Shown here piece by piece: positions 35,864 to 44,616 of a stretch of DNA of 64,000 nt. The stretch spans positions 1,674,001 through 1,738,000 of the forward strand of contig NZ_CP017481.1 of assembly GCF_002307355.1 (NCBI RefSeq), in the 5' to 3' direction. The notes under the pieces were generated by a model. It saw nothing but the letters and a program-made list of their open reading frames with translations. It made no database searches and was not told where the DNA came from. Origin of the DNA: Pectobacterium polaris (GTDB lineage Bacteria; Pseudomonadota; Gammaproteobacteria; Enterobacterales; Enterobacteriaceae). Both the position numbers and the translations under genes were made by a program. Each line of letters opens with the position of its first letter. Position 1 is the stretch's first letter.

Positions 35864-36562
35864 ATGGTTCGCGCCCGGGTGAAATTTCGTCTACACCGCA
35901 CGGCAATTGTGCTGATTTGCCTCGCTCTGCTAGTGGTATTAATGCAAGGTGCGTCCTATTTCAGTTTGAGCCACCAGATGGCACGATCTGAACAGGTTGA
36001 AGATCTGGCACGTACGCTCTCCAGACAGGTGGCTTACAGCCTTTCTCCGTTGATGGGCAGCGTGGATGATAATAGTCAAAAAATTAATACCATCCTCAAA
36101 CAGCTTACCGATCACAGCCGCATTCTGGATGCCGGCGTATATCAGCAGGACGGCTCGCTGGTGGCGCATATCGGTGAGCAAGTGCAACTGAGAGACAGGC
36201 TGGCGCTGGATGGCAATCGGGTCGGTAGCTACTTTAACCATCAACTGGTTCAGCCGATTGAGGGAAAAGAAGGGCCGATTGGCTTCCTGCGGATTACCTT
36301 AGATACCCATGTGCTGGCGACCGAAGCTAGGCAGGTCGATAACACTACCAATATTCTACGTCTGATGATTTTGCTTTCGCTGGCTATCGGCATCATCCTG
36401 ACCCGCACGCTCTTGCAGAATCGCCGTACCCGCTGGCAGCAGTCGCCTTATCTTCTCACTGCGAGTACGCCAGTGAAAGAAGAAGGGGATGAGGCTGAAA
36501 GCGACACGCGGCTGGACGGCGACACGGTAGTGAAAAAAGACGGAGAAGAGAAAAGCCTCTGA
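35864..36562 (+). CDS. ytjB: YtjB/Smp family membrane protein
   Basis: A 232-residue inner-membrane protein of the YtjB (Smp, AhpA) family; E. coli 214. It has an N-terminal membrane helix (TAIVLICLALLVVLMQGASYF, ~residues 13-33), a periplasmic sensor-like domain and a second helix near residues 165-183 (LRLMILLSLAIGIILT), then an acidic cytoplasmic tail. Divergent from serB, the arrangement seen in E. coli. Function unknown beyond a membrane-associated role. Confidence 0.9.
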   Translation: MVRARVKFRLHRTAIVLICLALLVVLMQGASYFSLSHQMARSEQVEDLARTLSRQVAYSLSPLMGSVDDNSQKINTILKQLTDHSRILDAGVYQQDGSLVAHIGEQVQLRDRLALDGNRVGSYFNHQLVQPIEGKEGPIGFLRITLDTHVLATEARQVDNTTNILRLMILLSLAIGIILTRTLLQNRRTRWQQSPYLLTASTPVKEEGDEAESDTRLDGDTVVKKDGEEKSL

Positions 36563-36578
36563 CACGCGGACGGCCACC

Positions 36579-36603
36579 CCGTACAAACGGTCTGTTTGTA
36601 CGG
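36579..36603. terminator. Bidirectional hairpin between ytjB and the convergent gene
   Basis: A perfect 10-bp stem (CCGTACAAAC / GTTTGTACGG) with a 5-base loop sits between two convergent genes, 17 bp after ytjB and 14 bp after the 306-residue gene. No T run follows on either strand. Confidence 0.55.
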
Positions 36604-36616
36604 AGGGTGCAGCGAG

Positions 36617-37537
36617 TTATTTCAACGCGAGTTGAAACTCCAGCCAGTGGCTATGGAATTGATTGAGTATCGAGGTGTATTCGCTTTTGGTGTAGCGATC
36701 GGATGCCGTAGCGGAAATATAGTTACGAAAACTGCTGAACATGGCGTCGTTGTCGCTTGATGCAGCCAGAGAAAAGATTTGCTGGCGTTGAGCCTGCGTG
36801 GCTGATGTGCCTTCCGCGTTTTTCTGTAGTTCCTGGAAAGTCGCGTTCGCCTTATCGGTGTCTCCCGCGTCGACGCTGCGCTGATACTCATCTTGCAGAA
36901 TATGTTTTTCCACATTACTCAGCGCATCAGACTGGTACTGGATGAAGTCCTGAATATCCTTATCGGCTTGCTGGTGCGCGCTGCTATCCACATAGCGGTT
37001 TTTGAGTTCTTCCAGCTTTGCCGCTTTTATGGTGATTTCCATGCTATCGGTGGTGTAGTTCCATAATGTCACGCTGGACGGTCTCGACAGTGCCTGATTA
37101 ACCAAGCCGACAAACTCTTCCTTGCTGATATCGCTGTCTGCTTTGAGGTGATTTGACCAGTCTTCGAGCGCCATTTTATTGGTCTCGACATCATTAACAG
37201 ATAGATTGATGCCCAAGGTGGGTCCCGTGGCGTTTCTTTGTCGCGCGAGATCTTGGGCTTGGGCCTCCGTCCGCTGCGCATTTTCATCTATCTTGGTCAC
37301 ACCTGGATGCAAGGGCTTGTCGACATTTTCTTTCAATCGCGCCATCGCTTCCGCAGAGATTTTTATATTGCTGGGAAAGGTGAGCGCCGTTTTCCCGGTA
37401 ATCGGATCGATGATGCGTGTGATGTCGCTGCTGGCCGTGGTGGGCTCTGTTGTCGTGGATCGTGCGGTGTTCGATGATGTCGCGTTGCTTTGGGCCTGAG
37501 AATTGCCATAACCCGTATTATTTACAGACAAGCTCAT
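36617..37537 (-). CDS. Unrecognised 306-residue protein with Ser/Thr/Asn-rich N-terminus
   Basis: I do not recognise this protein. The first ~45 residues are rich in Ser, Thr, Asn and Gln with no hydrophobic segment (for example NATSSNTARSTTTEPTTAS), the kind of unstructured amphipathic N-terminus seen in type III secreted proteins. The remainder is a mostly helical, hydrophilic domain with no Cys and no membrane segment. AAGGAGAGAG precedes the ATG. It sits between ytjB and prfC, where E. coli has no such gene, so it is an insertion into conserved gene order. A secreted or regulatory protein is possible; no direct evidence. Confidence 0.6.
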   Translation of the reverse strand: MSLSVNNTGYGNSQAQSNATSSNTARSTTTEPTTASSDITRIIDPITGKTALTFPSNIKISAEAMARLKENVDKPLHPGVTKIDENAQRTEAQAQDLARQRNATGPTLGINLSVNDVETNKMALEDWSNHLKADSDISKEEFVGLVNQALSRPSSVTLWNYTTDSMEITIKAAKLEELKNRYVDSSAHQQADKDIQDFIQYQSDALSNVEKHILQDEYQRSVDAGDTDKANATFQELQKNAEGTSATQAQRQQIFSLAASSDNDAMFSSFRNYISATASDRYTKSEYTSILNQFHSHWLEFQLALK

Positions 37538-37828
37538 ACTCTCTCCTTAAGTGCGATCACGTGGTTAAATATTGGCCAAAATGTTATCGGCAAAGATAAA
37601 TGATAACTTTATAAATGATTTATGGCGTAATTGTTGACGGCGGTATCAGAACAGTGACGGCGGGCATGATGTCTCCGCGCTGTTTATGCCATCACCGATT
37701 GTGTCTGCACGTTAAATCAGGGAAAATACTCGGCTACAGTTTATTTCCGCTTTGCCTGACGATCTGACATCGGTGTGTTGTTGACTTGATGCTGACGCCG
37801 GGTGGCTAACAAAAGAAACCTGAAAATC

Positions 37829-39418
37829 ATGTCTCCAAGTGAATACGCCCGCGAAGTCTCCAAAAGAAGAACGTTCGCTATCATTTCTCACCCCGATGCC
37901 GGTAAAACCACAATTACCGAAAAGGTCCTGCTGTTCGGACAGGCGATCCAGACTGCCGGTACGGTAAAAGGGCGTGGTTCGAACCAGCATGCGAAATCCG
38001 ACTGGATGGAGATGGAAAAGCAGCGTGGTATCTCCATCACCACGTCCGTGATGCAGTTTCCCTACCGCGAATGTCTGGTTAACCTGCTGGATACCCCAGG
38101 GCACGAAGACTTCTCCGAAGATACCTATCGTACGCTGACGGCGGTGGACTGCTGCCTGATGGTGATCGACGCCGCAAAAGGGGTCGAAGATCGTACGCGT
38201 AAGCTGATGGAAGTCACTCGTCTGCGTGACACCCCGATTCTGACGTTCATGAACAAACTTGACCGTGACATCCGCGATCCGATGGAAGTGCTGGATGAAG
38301 TCGAGAGCGAGCTTAAGATTGCCTGCGCGCCGATTACCTGGCCGATTGGCTGCGGCAAATTGTTCAAAGGCGTGTACCACCTTTATAAAGACGAAACCTA
38401 CCTGTATCAGACCGGTAAAGGCCATACGATTCAGGAAGTGCGCATCGTTAAAGGGCTGGATAACCCGGAACTGGATACCGCCGTTGGCGAAGAGCTGGCT
38501 GCGCAGCTGCGTGAAGAGCTGGAGCTGGTGCAAGGGGCATCGCACGAATTTGAGCTGGACGCGTTTCTGGCAGGTGAACTGACGCCGGTCTTCTTTGGTA
38601 CGGCGCTGGGGAACTTCGGCGTTGACCATATGTTGGATGGGCTCATCGCCTGGGCTCCTGCGCCGATGCCGCGTAAAACGGATACCCGTGAAGTGACGGC
38701 GGCGGAAGAGAAATTCACCGGCTTTGTGTTCAAGATTCAGGCCAATATGGATCCGAAACACCGTGACCGCGTGGCGTTTATGCGCGTCGTGTCCGGGAGA
38801 TATGAAAAAAGCATGAAGCTGCGTCAGGTGCGTACGGGCAAAGACGTGGTGATTTCAGACGCGCTGACCTTTATGGCGGGCGACCGTTCCCACATTGAAG
38901 AAGCCTACCCCGGCGATATCATCGGGTTACACAACCACGGCACTATCCAGATTGGTGATACGTTTACGCAGGGTGAAGACATGAAATTCACCGGTATCCC
39001 CAACTTTGCGCCGGAACTGTTCCGTCGTATCCGCCTGCGTGACCCGCTCAAGCAGAAACAGCTGCTTAAAGGGCTGGTACAGCTGTCTGAAGAAGGCGCA
39101 GTGCAGGTCTTCCGTCCATTGACCAATAACGACCTTATCGTGGGTGCGGTCGGTGTGCTGCAGTTTGATGTGGTGGTTGCTCGTCTGAAAACGGAATACA
39201 ACGTTGAGGCGATTTACGAGTCGGTGAACGTTTCTACCGCGCGCTGGGTTGAATGCAGCGATGTGAAGAAATTCGAAGAGTTTAAGCGTAAGAACGAACA
39301 GCATCTGGCGCTGGATGGCGGCGATAATCTGGCCTATATCGCACCGACGATGGTGAACCTGAACCTGACGCGGGAACGCTATCCAGAAGTGAAGTTCCAC
39401 CAAACGCGCGAGCATTAA
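37829..39418 (+). CDS. prfC: Peptide chain release factor 3 (RF3)
   Basis: Translational GTPase that recycles RF1 and RF2 after termination. The ATG at 37829 gives 529 residues, exactly E. coli PrfC; a GTG at 37802 would add nine residues and has no better ribosome site. Visible GTPase motifs: G1 [13 protein letters not shown], switch region [12 protein letters not shown]3 [16 protein letters not shown] and G4 FMNKLDRD. The C-terminal domain is intact and ends with VKFHQTREH. Followed by a clear terminator. Confidence 0.96.
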   Translation: MSPSEYAREVSKRRTFAIISHPDAGKTTITEKVLLFGQAIQTAGTVKGRGSNQHAKSDWMEMEKQRGISITTSVMQFPYRECLVNLLDTPGHEDFSEDTYRTLTAVDCCLMVIDAAKGVEDRTRKLMEVTRLRDTPILTFMNKLDRDIRDPMEVLDEVESELKIACAPITWPIGCGKLFKGVYHLYKDETYLYQTGKGHTIQEVRIVKGLDNPELDTAVGEELAAQLREELELVQGASHEFELDAFLAGELTPVFFGTALGNFGVDHMLDGLIAWAPAPMPRKTDTREVTAAEEKFTGFVFKIQANMDPKHRDRVAFMRVVSGRYEKSMKLRQVRTGKDVVISDALTFMAGDRSHIEEAYPGDIIGLHNHGTIQIGDTFTQGEDMKFTGIPNFAPELFRRIRLRDPLKQKQLLKGLVQLSEEGAVQVFRPLTNNDLIVGAVGVLQFDVVVARLKTEYNVEAIYESVNVSTARWVECSDVKKFEEFKRKNEQHLALDGGDNLAYIAPTMVNLNLTRERYPEVKFHQTREH

Positions 39419-39519
39419 TTTTTTATTTTTATAATGACATGGATTGGTTGCGCTACGGTTTCATGAAAATCATCGTGACTGTAGCGTTTAAATCGTGACC
39501 ATGTTGTTAAAATAATCAT

Positions 39520-39570
39520 CACCCGGTTATGCTTGGCTTTAGGCCAAAAATGCCGGGTGTTTTTATTTTA
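39520..39570 (+). terminator. Rho-independent terminator of prfC
   Basis: CACCCGG and CCGGGTG pair around a 26-base loop that contains a small second hairpin (TTGGC / GCCAA), and are followed by TTTTTATTTTA. Confidence 0.75.
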
Positions 39571-39696
39571 AAATGTATTAAAAAACAATGCATTAGTCTG
39601 ATTTTTCCCCTGCTGTAATTTCTCGTCTCGGTGCAACAGACAAATCTGAATTGCTGTGCATATTCCTTTGTTCCCCTGTGATTTTCCATTCTGTGG

Positions 39697-39707
39697 GCTA
39701 TAGTTAA
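39697..39707 (+). promoter_or_regulatory. Putative sigma-S -10 element of osmY
   Basis: GCTATAGTTAA resembles the extended sigma-S -10 consensus (CTATACTTAA). It would give a leader of about 230 nt before the osmY ATG, similar to the unusually long osmY leader in E. coli. The rest of 39571-39942 holds no gene. Confidence 0.45.
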
Positions 39708-39942
39708 CAGCGTGTTAACTGATTTAGCTTGTTCAACTGTTAGTGCAATTTAAGTTGGTTCATTATTTTGATTTGTTTCGCCTTTGCAATTCAATACTCT
39801 GATTTTTTTATGCAAGTAGAGGAAATCATCTGAGTGTTGATAACGTCATTATCACCTTGATTTGCTGATGACGGTGCAGGCGTTAACGTGACCCAAATCG
39901 GTTATTTCGGGTTTATAGAAGAGCATAAGAAGGAAGACATCG

Positions 39943-40551
39943 ATGAAAAAGACCAAATTGACACAATCGCTGATCGTAGTTGCTCTGGGTTCGATTCTGG
40001 CCGGCGGTGCCATGGCTGAGGAAACGTTAGGGCAGAAAGTAGAACGTATCGCGGACACAACTGGTGCAAAAATCGATAGCTCCGCTAATAAAGCATCTGG
40101 CTACGTCAGTGACAGCGCTATCACAGCAAAAGTGAAGAGTGCGTTGTTGGAAGACAAATCGATTACCAGCAGCGACATTTCCGTTGAAACATCAAATGGC
40201 GTCGTTACGCTGAGCGGCTTTGTCGGTAGTCAGGAATTGAGCACCCGTGCGGTGCAAATCGCTACGCAGGTTGAGGATGTGCAGTCTGTCAGCGACAAAT
40301 TGCAGGTGAAAGATTCCCAATCACAATCGGTTGGTGCTTATGCCGATGATGCAGTGATTACCAGCACGATTAAAGCCAAACTGTTGGCAGATGACATTGT
40401 TCCGTCTCGTAAAGTGAAAGTCGAAACGCAGGCTGGCGTCGTGCAGCTGAGCGGCGAGGTGGACAGCAAAGCGCAGTCCGACCGGGCTGAAAGTATTGCG
40501 AAGGCCGTTGACGGCGTGAAAAGCGTTAAGAACGACCTGGCAGTGAAATAA
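39943..40551 (+). CDS. osmY: Periplasmic stress protein OsmY
   Basis: Osmotically and stationary-phase induced periplasmic protein with chaperone-like behaviour. The 202-residue precursor (E. coli 201) has a Sec signal peptide (residues 1-25, core SLIVVALGSILAGG, cleavage after AMA) followed by two BON domains: DSAITAKVKSALLED...VTLSGFV and DAVITSTIKAKLLAD...VQLSGEV. It is followed by two other small stress-type genes (ytjA and a CsbD-like gene). Confidence 0.95.
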   Translation: MKKTKLTQSLIVVALGSILAGGAMAEETLGQKVERIADTTGAKIDSSANKASGYVSDSAITAKVKSALLEDKSITSSDISVETSNGVVTLSGFVGSQELSTRAVQIATQVEDVQSVSDKLQVKDSQSQSVGAYADDAVITSTIKAKLLADDIVPSRKVKVETQAGVVQLSGEVDSKAQSDRAESIAKAVDGVKSVKNDLAVK

Positions 40552-40706
40552 CCATCGCCATACCGTACAGGGTTATCCGTAGTCGCGGATAACCCTACCT
40601 AATCCGCACAATAAAACACCACTTGTGGATACGCAGTCAGGACGCAAGAAGCGCGTCAGGATGACCACCATGATTATTTTTCATTTTTGTCTGGTAAGGA
40701 GAGCGT

Positions 40707-40868
40707 ATGTTTCGTTGGGGCATTATATTTTTAGTCATCGCACTGATCGCGGCAGCACTGGGTTTCGGCGGATTGGCCGGTACAGCAGCTGGCGCGGCGA
40801 AAATCGTCTTTGTGGTCGGTATTATTCTGTTTCTGGTTAGCTTGTTTACGGGTCGAAAACGGCCGTAG
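40707..40868 (+). CDS. ytjA: Small membrane protein YtjA (UPF0391/DUF1328)
   Basis: A 53-residue inner-membrane protein: [20 protein letters not shown], then [19 protein letters not shown], and a basic end GRKRP. This is the E. coli YtjA length and sequence pattern with two membrane helices around the GGLAG segment. AAGGAGAG stands about 7 nt before the ATG. The function is unknown. It lies in the osmY neighbourhood, as in E. coli. Confidence 0.9.
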   Translation: MFRWGIIFLVIALIAAALGFGGLAGTAAGAAKIVFVVGIILFLVSLFTGRKRP

Positions 40869-41022
40869 CACAGCACATTCCTTCATTCTTTCTCCATAGA
40901 AAGAAATGTCATACAGAGCACACAGCCGCGCCACGCGGCTGTCACATTTTACCGGCACACTATCTTCTACTGACACTACCCGCGTATTTGCTGCATTTCG
41001 ACAGTTTATCAGGAGGGTTATG

Positions 41023-41211
41023 ATGAATAGCGATATCGTTGTTGGCAAATGGAAACAGTGGAAAGGGAATTTCCTGGCGCTGTGGGCCGACTGGTTTGAC
41101 AGCGACTGCGCCTGGCTGGAAGGGAGTAACGATTACCTGTCCGGCGTCTTGCAAGAGGGTTACGGAAAAGCGCACGAAGAGGTATCCTCAGAAAAAACCA
41201 CGTTACACTGA
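41023..41211 (+). CDS. CsbD-like small protein
   Basis: A 62-residue hydrophilic protein. The core (VGKWKQWKGNFLALWADWFD, then LEGSNDYLSGVLQEGYGKAHEEV) follows the CsbD/YjbJ pattern of W-xQ-KG...W...D....EG..D.L.G..QE.YG. CsbD-like proteins are general-stress induced and of unknown function. The second of two adjacent ATG codons is preferred because it gives a 6-nt spacing from AGGAGG at 41011-41016. Third of three small stress-type genes after osmY. Confidence 0.75.
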   Translation: MNSDIVVGKWKQWKGNFLALWADWFDSDCAWLEGSNDYLSGVLQEGYGKAHEEVSSEKTTLH

Positions 41212-41325
41212 GGCCTCACCGTAACGACAAGTCCGATTCTGCCATGAGGCTTTGGCAGGATAGTTCTTGGGCGTAGATTAGGTCGCCTCGTCTTGACGGG
41301 CCTAATTTTGACGGAGAGAAGCAAC

Positions 41326-42123
41326 GTGCTTTCTGAACAACACCGCTTTATCGATACCCACTGTCATTTTGATTTCCCCCTATTCTATGATGATGCACCG
41401 GAAAGCTTGCGGCTGGCGCAAGACGCTGGCGTTGAGCGCATCATTATTCCGGCTGTGGCTTCTCAGCATTTTGAGCGCGTGTTGACGCTCTCTCGCACCT
41501 ACTCTCCGCTTTATGCCGCATTGGGCCTTCACCCGCTTTATATCGCTGAACATCAGGAAAGCGACCTGCTCCGTCTGGAAGAGGAACTGCGCCAGCTACC
41601 TGTAAAGCTGGTGGCGGTGGGGGAGATTGGGTTGGATCTCTATATGCCGGAACCGCAGTTTGAGCGGCAGCTTACCTTCCTTGAGGCTCAGCTTCGGCTG
41701 GCGAAAAAATACGATCTCCCGACGATCCTGCACTCACGCCGCAGTCACGACAGGCTGGCGCAATTACTCCGCCGTATCGACGTGCCACGTACTGGCGTGG
41801 TTCACGGGTTTGCAGGCAGCCTAGCGCAGGCGCAGGCCTTTATCCGGCTGGGCTATTACATCGGCGTAGGGGGAACCATTACCTATGACAGAGCGAATAA
41901 AACGCGTCAGGCGATCGCACAGCTGCCGTTAGATCGGCTGCTGTTGGAAACTGATGCACCTGATATGCCGATGAGTGGTTATCAGGGGCAGCCAAACCGA
42001 CCCGAGCGTATTTCGTGCGCGTTTCAAACGCTGTGTGAGTTACGTACAGAATCGCCTGAAGAAATTGCCGAGGCGCTGTTGCAGAATTCGTTCAGGCTGT
42101 TTGGACGGCTTACCCCGTCATAA
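41326..42123 (+). CDS. yjjV: TatD-family metal-dependent hydrolase YjjV
   Basis: TatD-related DNase family protein, 265 residues from a GTG start at 41326 with GGAG nine nt upstream (E. coli YjjV 259); a TTG at 41293 would add 11 residues. Metal ligands are visible: FIDTHCHFDF near the start, VGEIGLDL, TILHSRRSHD, GVVHGFAGS and the final LLETDAPDMP. The substrate of YjjV in vivo is not established. Confidence 0.92.
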   Translation: MLSEQHRFIDTHCHFDFPLFYDDAPESLRLAQDAGVERIIIPAVASQHFERVLTLSRTYSPLYAALGLHPLYIAEHQESDLLRLEEELRQLPVKLVAVGEIGLDLYMPEPQFERQLTFLEAQLRLAKKYDLPTILHSRRSHDRLAQLLRRIDVPRTGVVHGFAGSLAQAQAFIRLGYYIGVGGTITYDRANKTRQAIAQLPLDRLLLETDAPDMPMSGYQGQPNRPERISCAFQTLCELRTESPEEIAEALLQNSFRLFGRLTPS

Positions 42124-42261
42124 CGCTGAGAGTGTTACGACGCTACCCGTTACACCACAGCCAGTCCCCCAAGTGGAAGAATCTTTGCTTCCGCTTTTCT
42201 CTTATTTCTGTGCAATAACGAACAGAACAGCCATTTCGATTTCATATACCAACCATAAAAT

Positions 42262-42355
42262 TGTGATGAATATCACTTTTCAGTGTTTTGGACTGTTCGA
42301 TGTTGTGTGTATTTGTGACATAAATTAGCGACCTTTACGGGCCTGTCTTTATAAT
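42262..42355 (+). promoter_or_regulatory. nupC-type promoter with two CRP sites
   Basis: A CRP site TGTGA-TGAATA-TCACT at 42262-42277 and a weaker one TGTGA-CATAAA-TTAGC at 42314-42329 have centres 52 bp apart. The -10 hexamer TATAAT at 42350-42355 puts them at about -92.5 and -40.5. This is the layout of CytR/CRP promoters such as deoP2 and nupC, where CytR binds between two CRP dimers; CytR involvement is inferred. Confidence 0.65.
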
Positions 42356-42439
42356 CGGCTCGCCAGCGCGTGCTTACCGTTCTGGCGAAACGATTTTTAT
42401 TATGCTCTCACTTTTTTCACGCGTTATAGGGAACTGCAC

Positions 42440-43717
42440 ATGCAACTCGTTATGAGTCTCGTCGGCATGATTGTTCTGATACTGTGCGCGGTTATGCTGT
42501 CCAATAACCGTAAAGCTATCAGATTGCGCACCGTAGCCGGTGCTTTCATTCTTCAGATCGGTATTGGTGCGCTGGTGCTGTATGTACCAGTAGGCCGCAA
42601 GATTCTGGAAGGTTTGACGGGCGGTGTAGCAAACGTTATCGCCTACGGAAATCAAGGCGTTTCGTTCATGTTTGGCGGTCTGGTATCCGACAAAATGTTC
42701 GAAGTATTTGGCGGTGGCGGATTTGTTTTCGCACTCCGCGTATTGCCGATTATTGTCTTTTTCTCTTCCCTTATCGCCGTGTTGTACTACATGGGCATTA
42801 TGCAGATAGTCATCAAGATACTCGGTGGCGGATTGCAGAAACTGTTGGGAACCTCCCGTACCGAATCCCTTTCTGCGACGGCCAATATCTTTGTCGGCCA
42901 AACGGAAGCACCGCTGGTGGTCCGTCCGTATATTGCCAACATGACGCAGTCAGAGCTGTTTGCGGTGATGTGTGGCGGGTTGGCCTCGATTGCAGGTGCG
43001 GTGATGGCGGGCTATGCCCAGATGGGCGTGCCGTTGGAATATCTGATTGCGGCCTCCTTCATGGCTGCACCGGGCGGGTTACTGTTCGCGAAACTGATGG
43101 TGCCGGAAACGGAAAAAACGCACGACCACGATGAGATGGTTGGCTTTGTCGATGAAGACGATCGCCCAGCTAACGTCATTGATGCCGCGGCAAGCGGTGC
43201 GGCTTCCGGTATGCAGTTGGCGCTGAATGTGGGCGCGATGCTGCTGGCGTTTATCGCGTTGATCGCCGTGTTGAACGGCATTCTGGGCGGCATCGGTGGC
43301 TGGTTTGACTATCCGCAGCTGTCACTGGAACTGATTCTGGGCTGGTGCTTTGCGCCTGTTGCGTTCCTGATTGGTATTCCGTGGAGTGAAGCAAGCGTTG
43401 CGGGCTCGTTCATTGGGCAGAAACTGATCGTCAATGAGTTCGTCGCTTACATGAATTTCAGTGAATATCTGAAAGCGGATGACGTGGTACAGGCCGCAGG
43501 TTTGCAGGTTCTGTCGGATCATACCAAAGCTGTGATTTCGTTCGCGCTGTGCGGCTTTGCTAACCTTTCGTCTATTGCTATCCTTATTGGAGGTTTGGGC
43601 AGTATGGCACCGACTCGGCGCCAGGATATTGCCCGCTTTGGTTTGAAAGCGGTTGCGGCAGGTACGCTTTCTAACCTGATGAGCGCCTGCATCGCAGGGT
43701 TCTTCCTGGCCCTGTAA
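42440..43717 (+). CDS. NupC-family nucleoside transporter
   Basis: Concentrative nucleoside transporter, inner membrane, proton symport. The 425-residue product fits E. coli NupC/NupX (400-416): N-terminal helices ([19 protein letters not shown]), [20 protein letters not shown], the motif [28 protein letters not shown], and NFSEYL...[20 protein letters not shown] near the end. Which of NupC, YeiJ or YeiM is closest cannot be decided by eye. A CytR/CRP-type promoter precedes it. Confidence 0.88.
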   Translation: MQLVMSLVGMIVLILCAVMLSNNRKAIRLRTVAGAFILQIGIGALVLYVPVGRKILEGLTGGVANVIAYGNQGVSFMFGGLVSDKMFEVFGGGGFVFALRVLPIIVFFSSLIAVLYYMGIMQIVIKILGGGLQKLLGTSRTESLSATANIFVGQTEAPLVVRPYIANMTQSELFAVMCGGLASIAGAVMAGYAQMGVPLEYLIAASFMAAPGGLLFAKLMVPETEKTHDHDEMVGFVDEDDRPANVIDAAASGAASGMQLALNVGAMLLAFIALIAVLNGILGGIGGWFDYPQLSLELILGWCFAPVAFLIGIPWSEASVAGSFIGQKLIVNEFVAYMNFSEYLKADDVVQAAGLQVLSDHTKAVISFALCGFANLSSIAILIGGLGSMAPTRRQDIARFGLKAVAAGTLSNLMSACIAGFFLAL

Positions 43718-43749
43718 ATGTAACCAGGCATTCTTGCAGTAGCGAGATG

Positions 43750-43771
43750 ATGGGCGGCGAAAGTCGCCCAT
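43750..43771 (+). terminator. Hairpin after the nucleoside transporter
   Basis: ATGGGCG and CGCCCAT pair around an 8-base loop, 32 bp after the stop. The 3' flank TTGTTCGTTT is only partly T-rich. Confidence 0.5.
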
Positions 43772-43867
43772 TGTTCGTTTAATCCCCCTATTTTTTTCAG
43801 GGTTTAAACGTGGCCTATGCAGCATTTACCGAATGCGGGTGCGATATGCTTGCCTGAGTGGAGCAAC

Positions 43868-44584
43868 ATGCTTTCTGCTTTTATTGATGATGTTGAATGG
43901 ATTACTTTTCCACGGGCAACGGACGGTGCCGCCTACCCAGGTATTACTGCTCGCTGCCATTTCCATTTGTCCGCCTACGACGACGCGCTTTTTGCCGAGG
44001 CGAACATTCCTTTCTCCGACGCGCTAGAGCGCGCCGTACCGAAACGACGTGCCGAATTTCTGGCTGGACGCTGTGTGGCCAAACACGTGTTGAACAAGCT
44101 TGAACACCCTGGTTTTGTTCTGCATAGCGGGGAAGACCGCTCGCCGCAGTGGCCGGGCAATATTGCCGGTTCGCTGAGCCATAACAAAGACAGCGTACTC
44201 TGCGCCGCCCATTTACGGAGCGATGCGCTATCGTGCGTGGGCGTTGATATCGAAGGGTTTATGTCCGACGAGCGTGCGCAGTCGCTGTGGCCCGGCATCA
44301 TTGGCGACGAGGAATTCCAATGGTTTCATGAGCGGGATGAGGCATTTAGCTGTTTGCTAACGATCAGCTTCTCGGCGAAGGAGAGCCTGTTCAAGGCGCT
44401 TTACCCACAGGTGCGGCACTATTTTGATTTTCTGGATGCTCGGCTGGTGGCGCTGGATATCACCAAACGCGAGTTCGAGCTAGAACTGCTGACGGATCTG
44501 ACACCGACGTTTTACGCCGGACGCCGTTTTAAAGGCGCGTATCTGTTAAGAGAGTACGACGTCACCACGTTTCTCTGCTGCTAA
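43868..44584 (+). CDS. entD: 4'-phosphopantetheinyl transferase, EntD family
   Basis: Transfers the phosphopantetheine arm from CoA to the carrier domains of the siderophore synthetases. Motifs: RR.EFLAGR region (PKRRAEFLAGRCVAKHVL), GSLSHNKDSVLCA, GVDIEGF (the Mg-binding GxDxE) and FSAKESLFKALYP. From ATG 43868 the protein has 238 residues; this start has GGAG upstream. A start at 43817 is possible and would add 17 residues. It faces the receptor gene tail to tail, as entD does near fepA in E. coli, and ends next to a terminator shared by the region. Confidence 0.9.
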   Translation: MLSAFIDDVEWITFPRATDGAAYPGITARCHFHLSAYDDALFAEANIPFSDALERAVPKRRAEFLAGRCVAKHVLNKLEHPGFVLHSGEDRSPQWPGNIAGSLSHNKDSVLCAAHLRSDALSCVGVDIEGFMSDERAQSLWPGIIGDEEFQWFHERDEAFSCLLTISFSAKESLFKALYPQVRHYFDFLDARLVALDITKREFELELLTDLTPTFYAGRRFKGAYLLREYDVTTFLCC

Positions 44585-44605
44585 AAAAGCCCGCGTTAGC
44601 GGGCT
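44583..44605 (-). terminator. Rho-independent terminator of the TonB-dependent receptor
   Basis: AGCCCGC and GCGGGCT pair around a 4-base loop and, on the minus strand, are followed by six T residues, 12 bp after the receptor stop. It lies 4 bp from the entD stop on the other strand, where no T run follows. Confidence 0.8.
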
Positions 44606-44616
44606 AGAGTCATTCA

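Noticed and set aside
37712..38761. A 349-residue open frame on the minus strand.
   Set aside because: It lies antisense to prfC, has no family resemblance, a composition expected of a complementary frame, and no ribosome site; prfC is certain.
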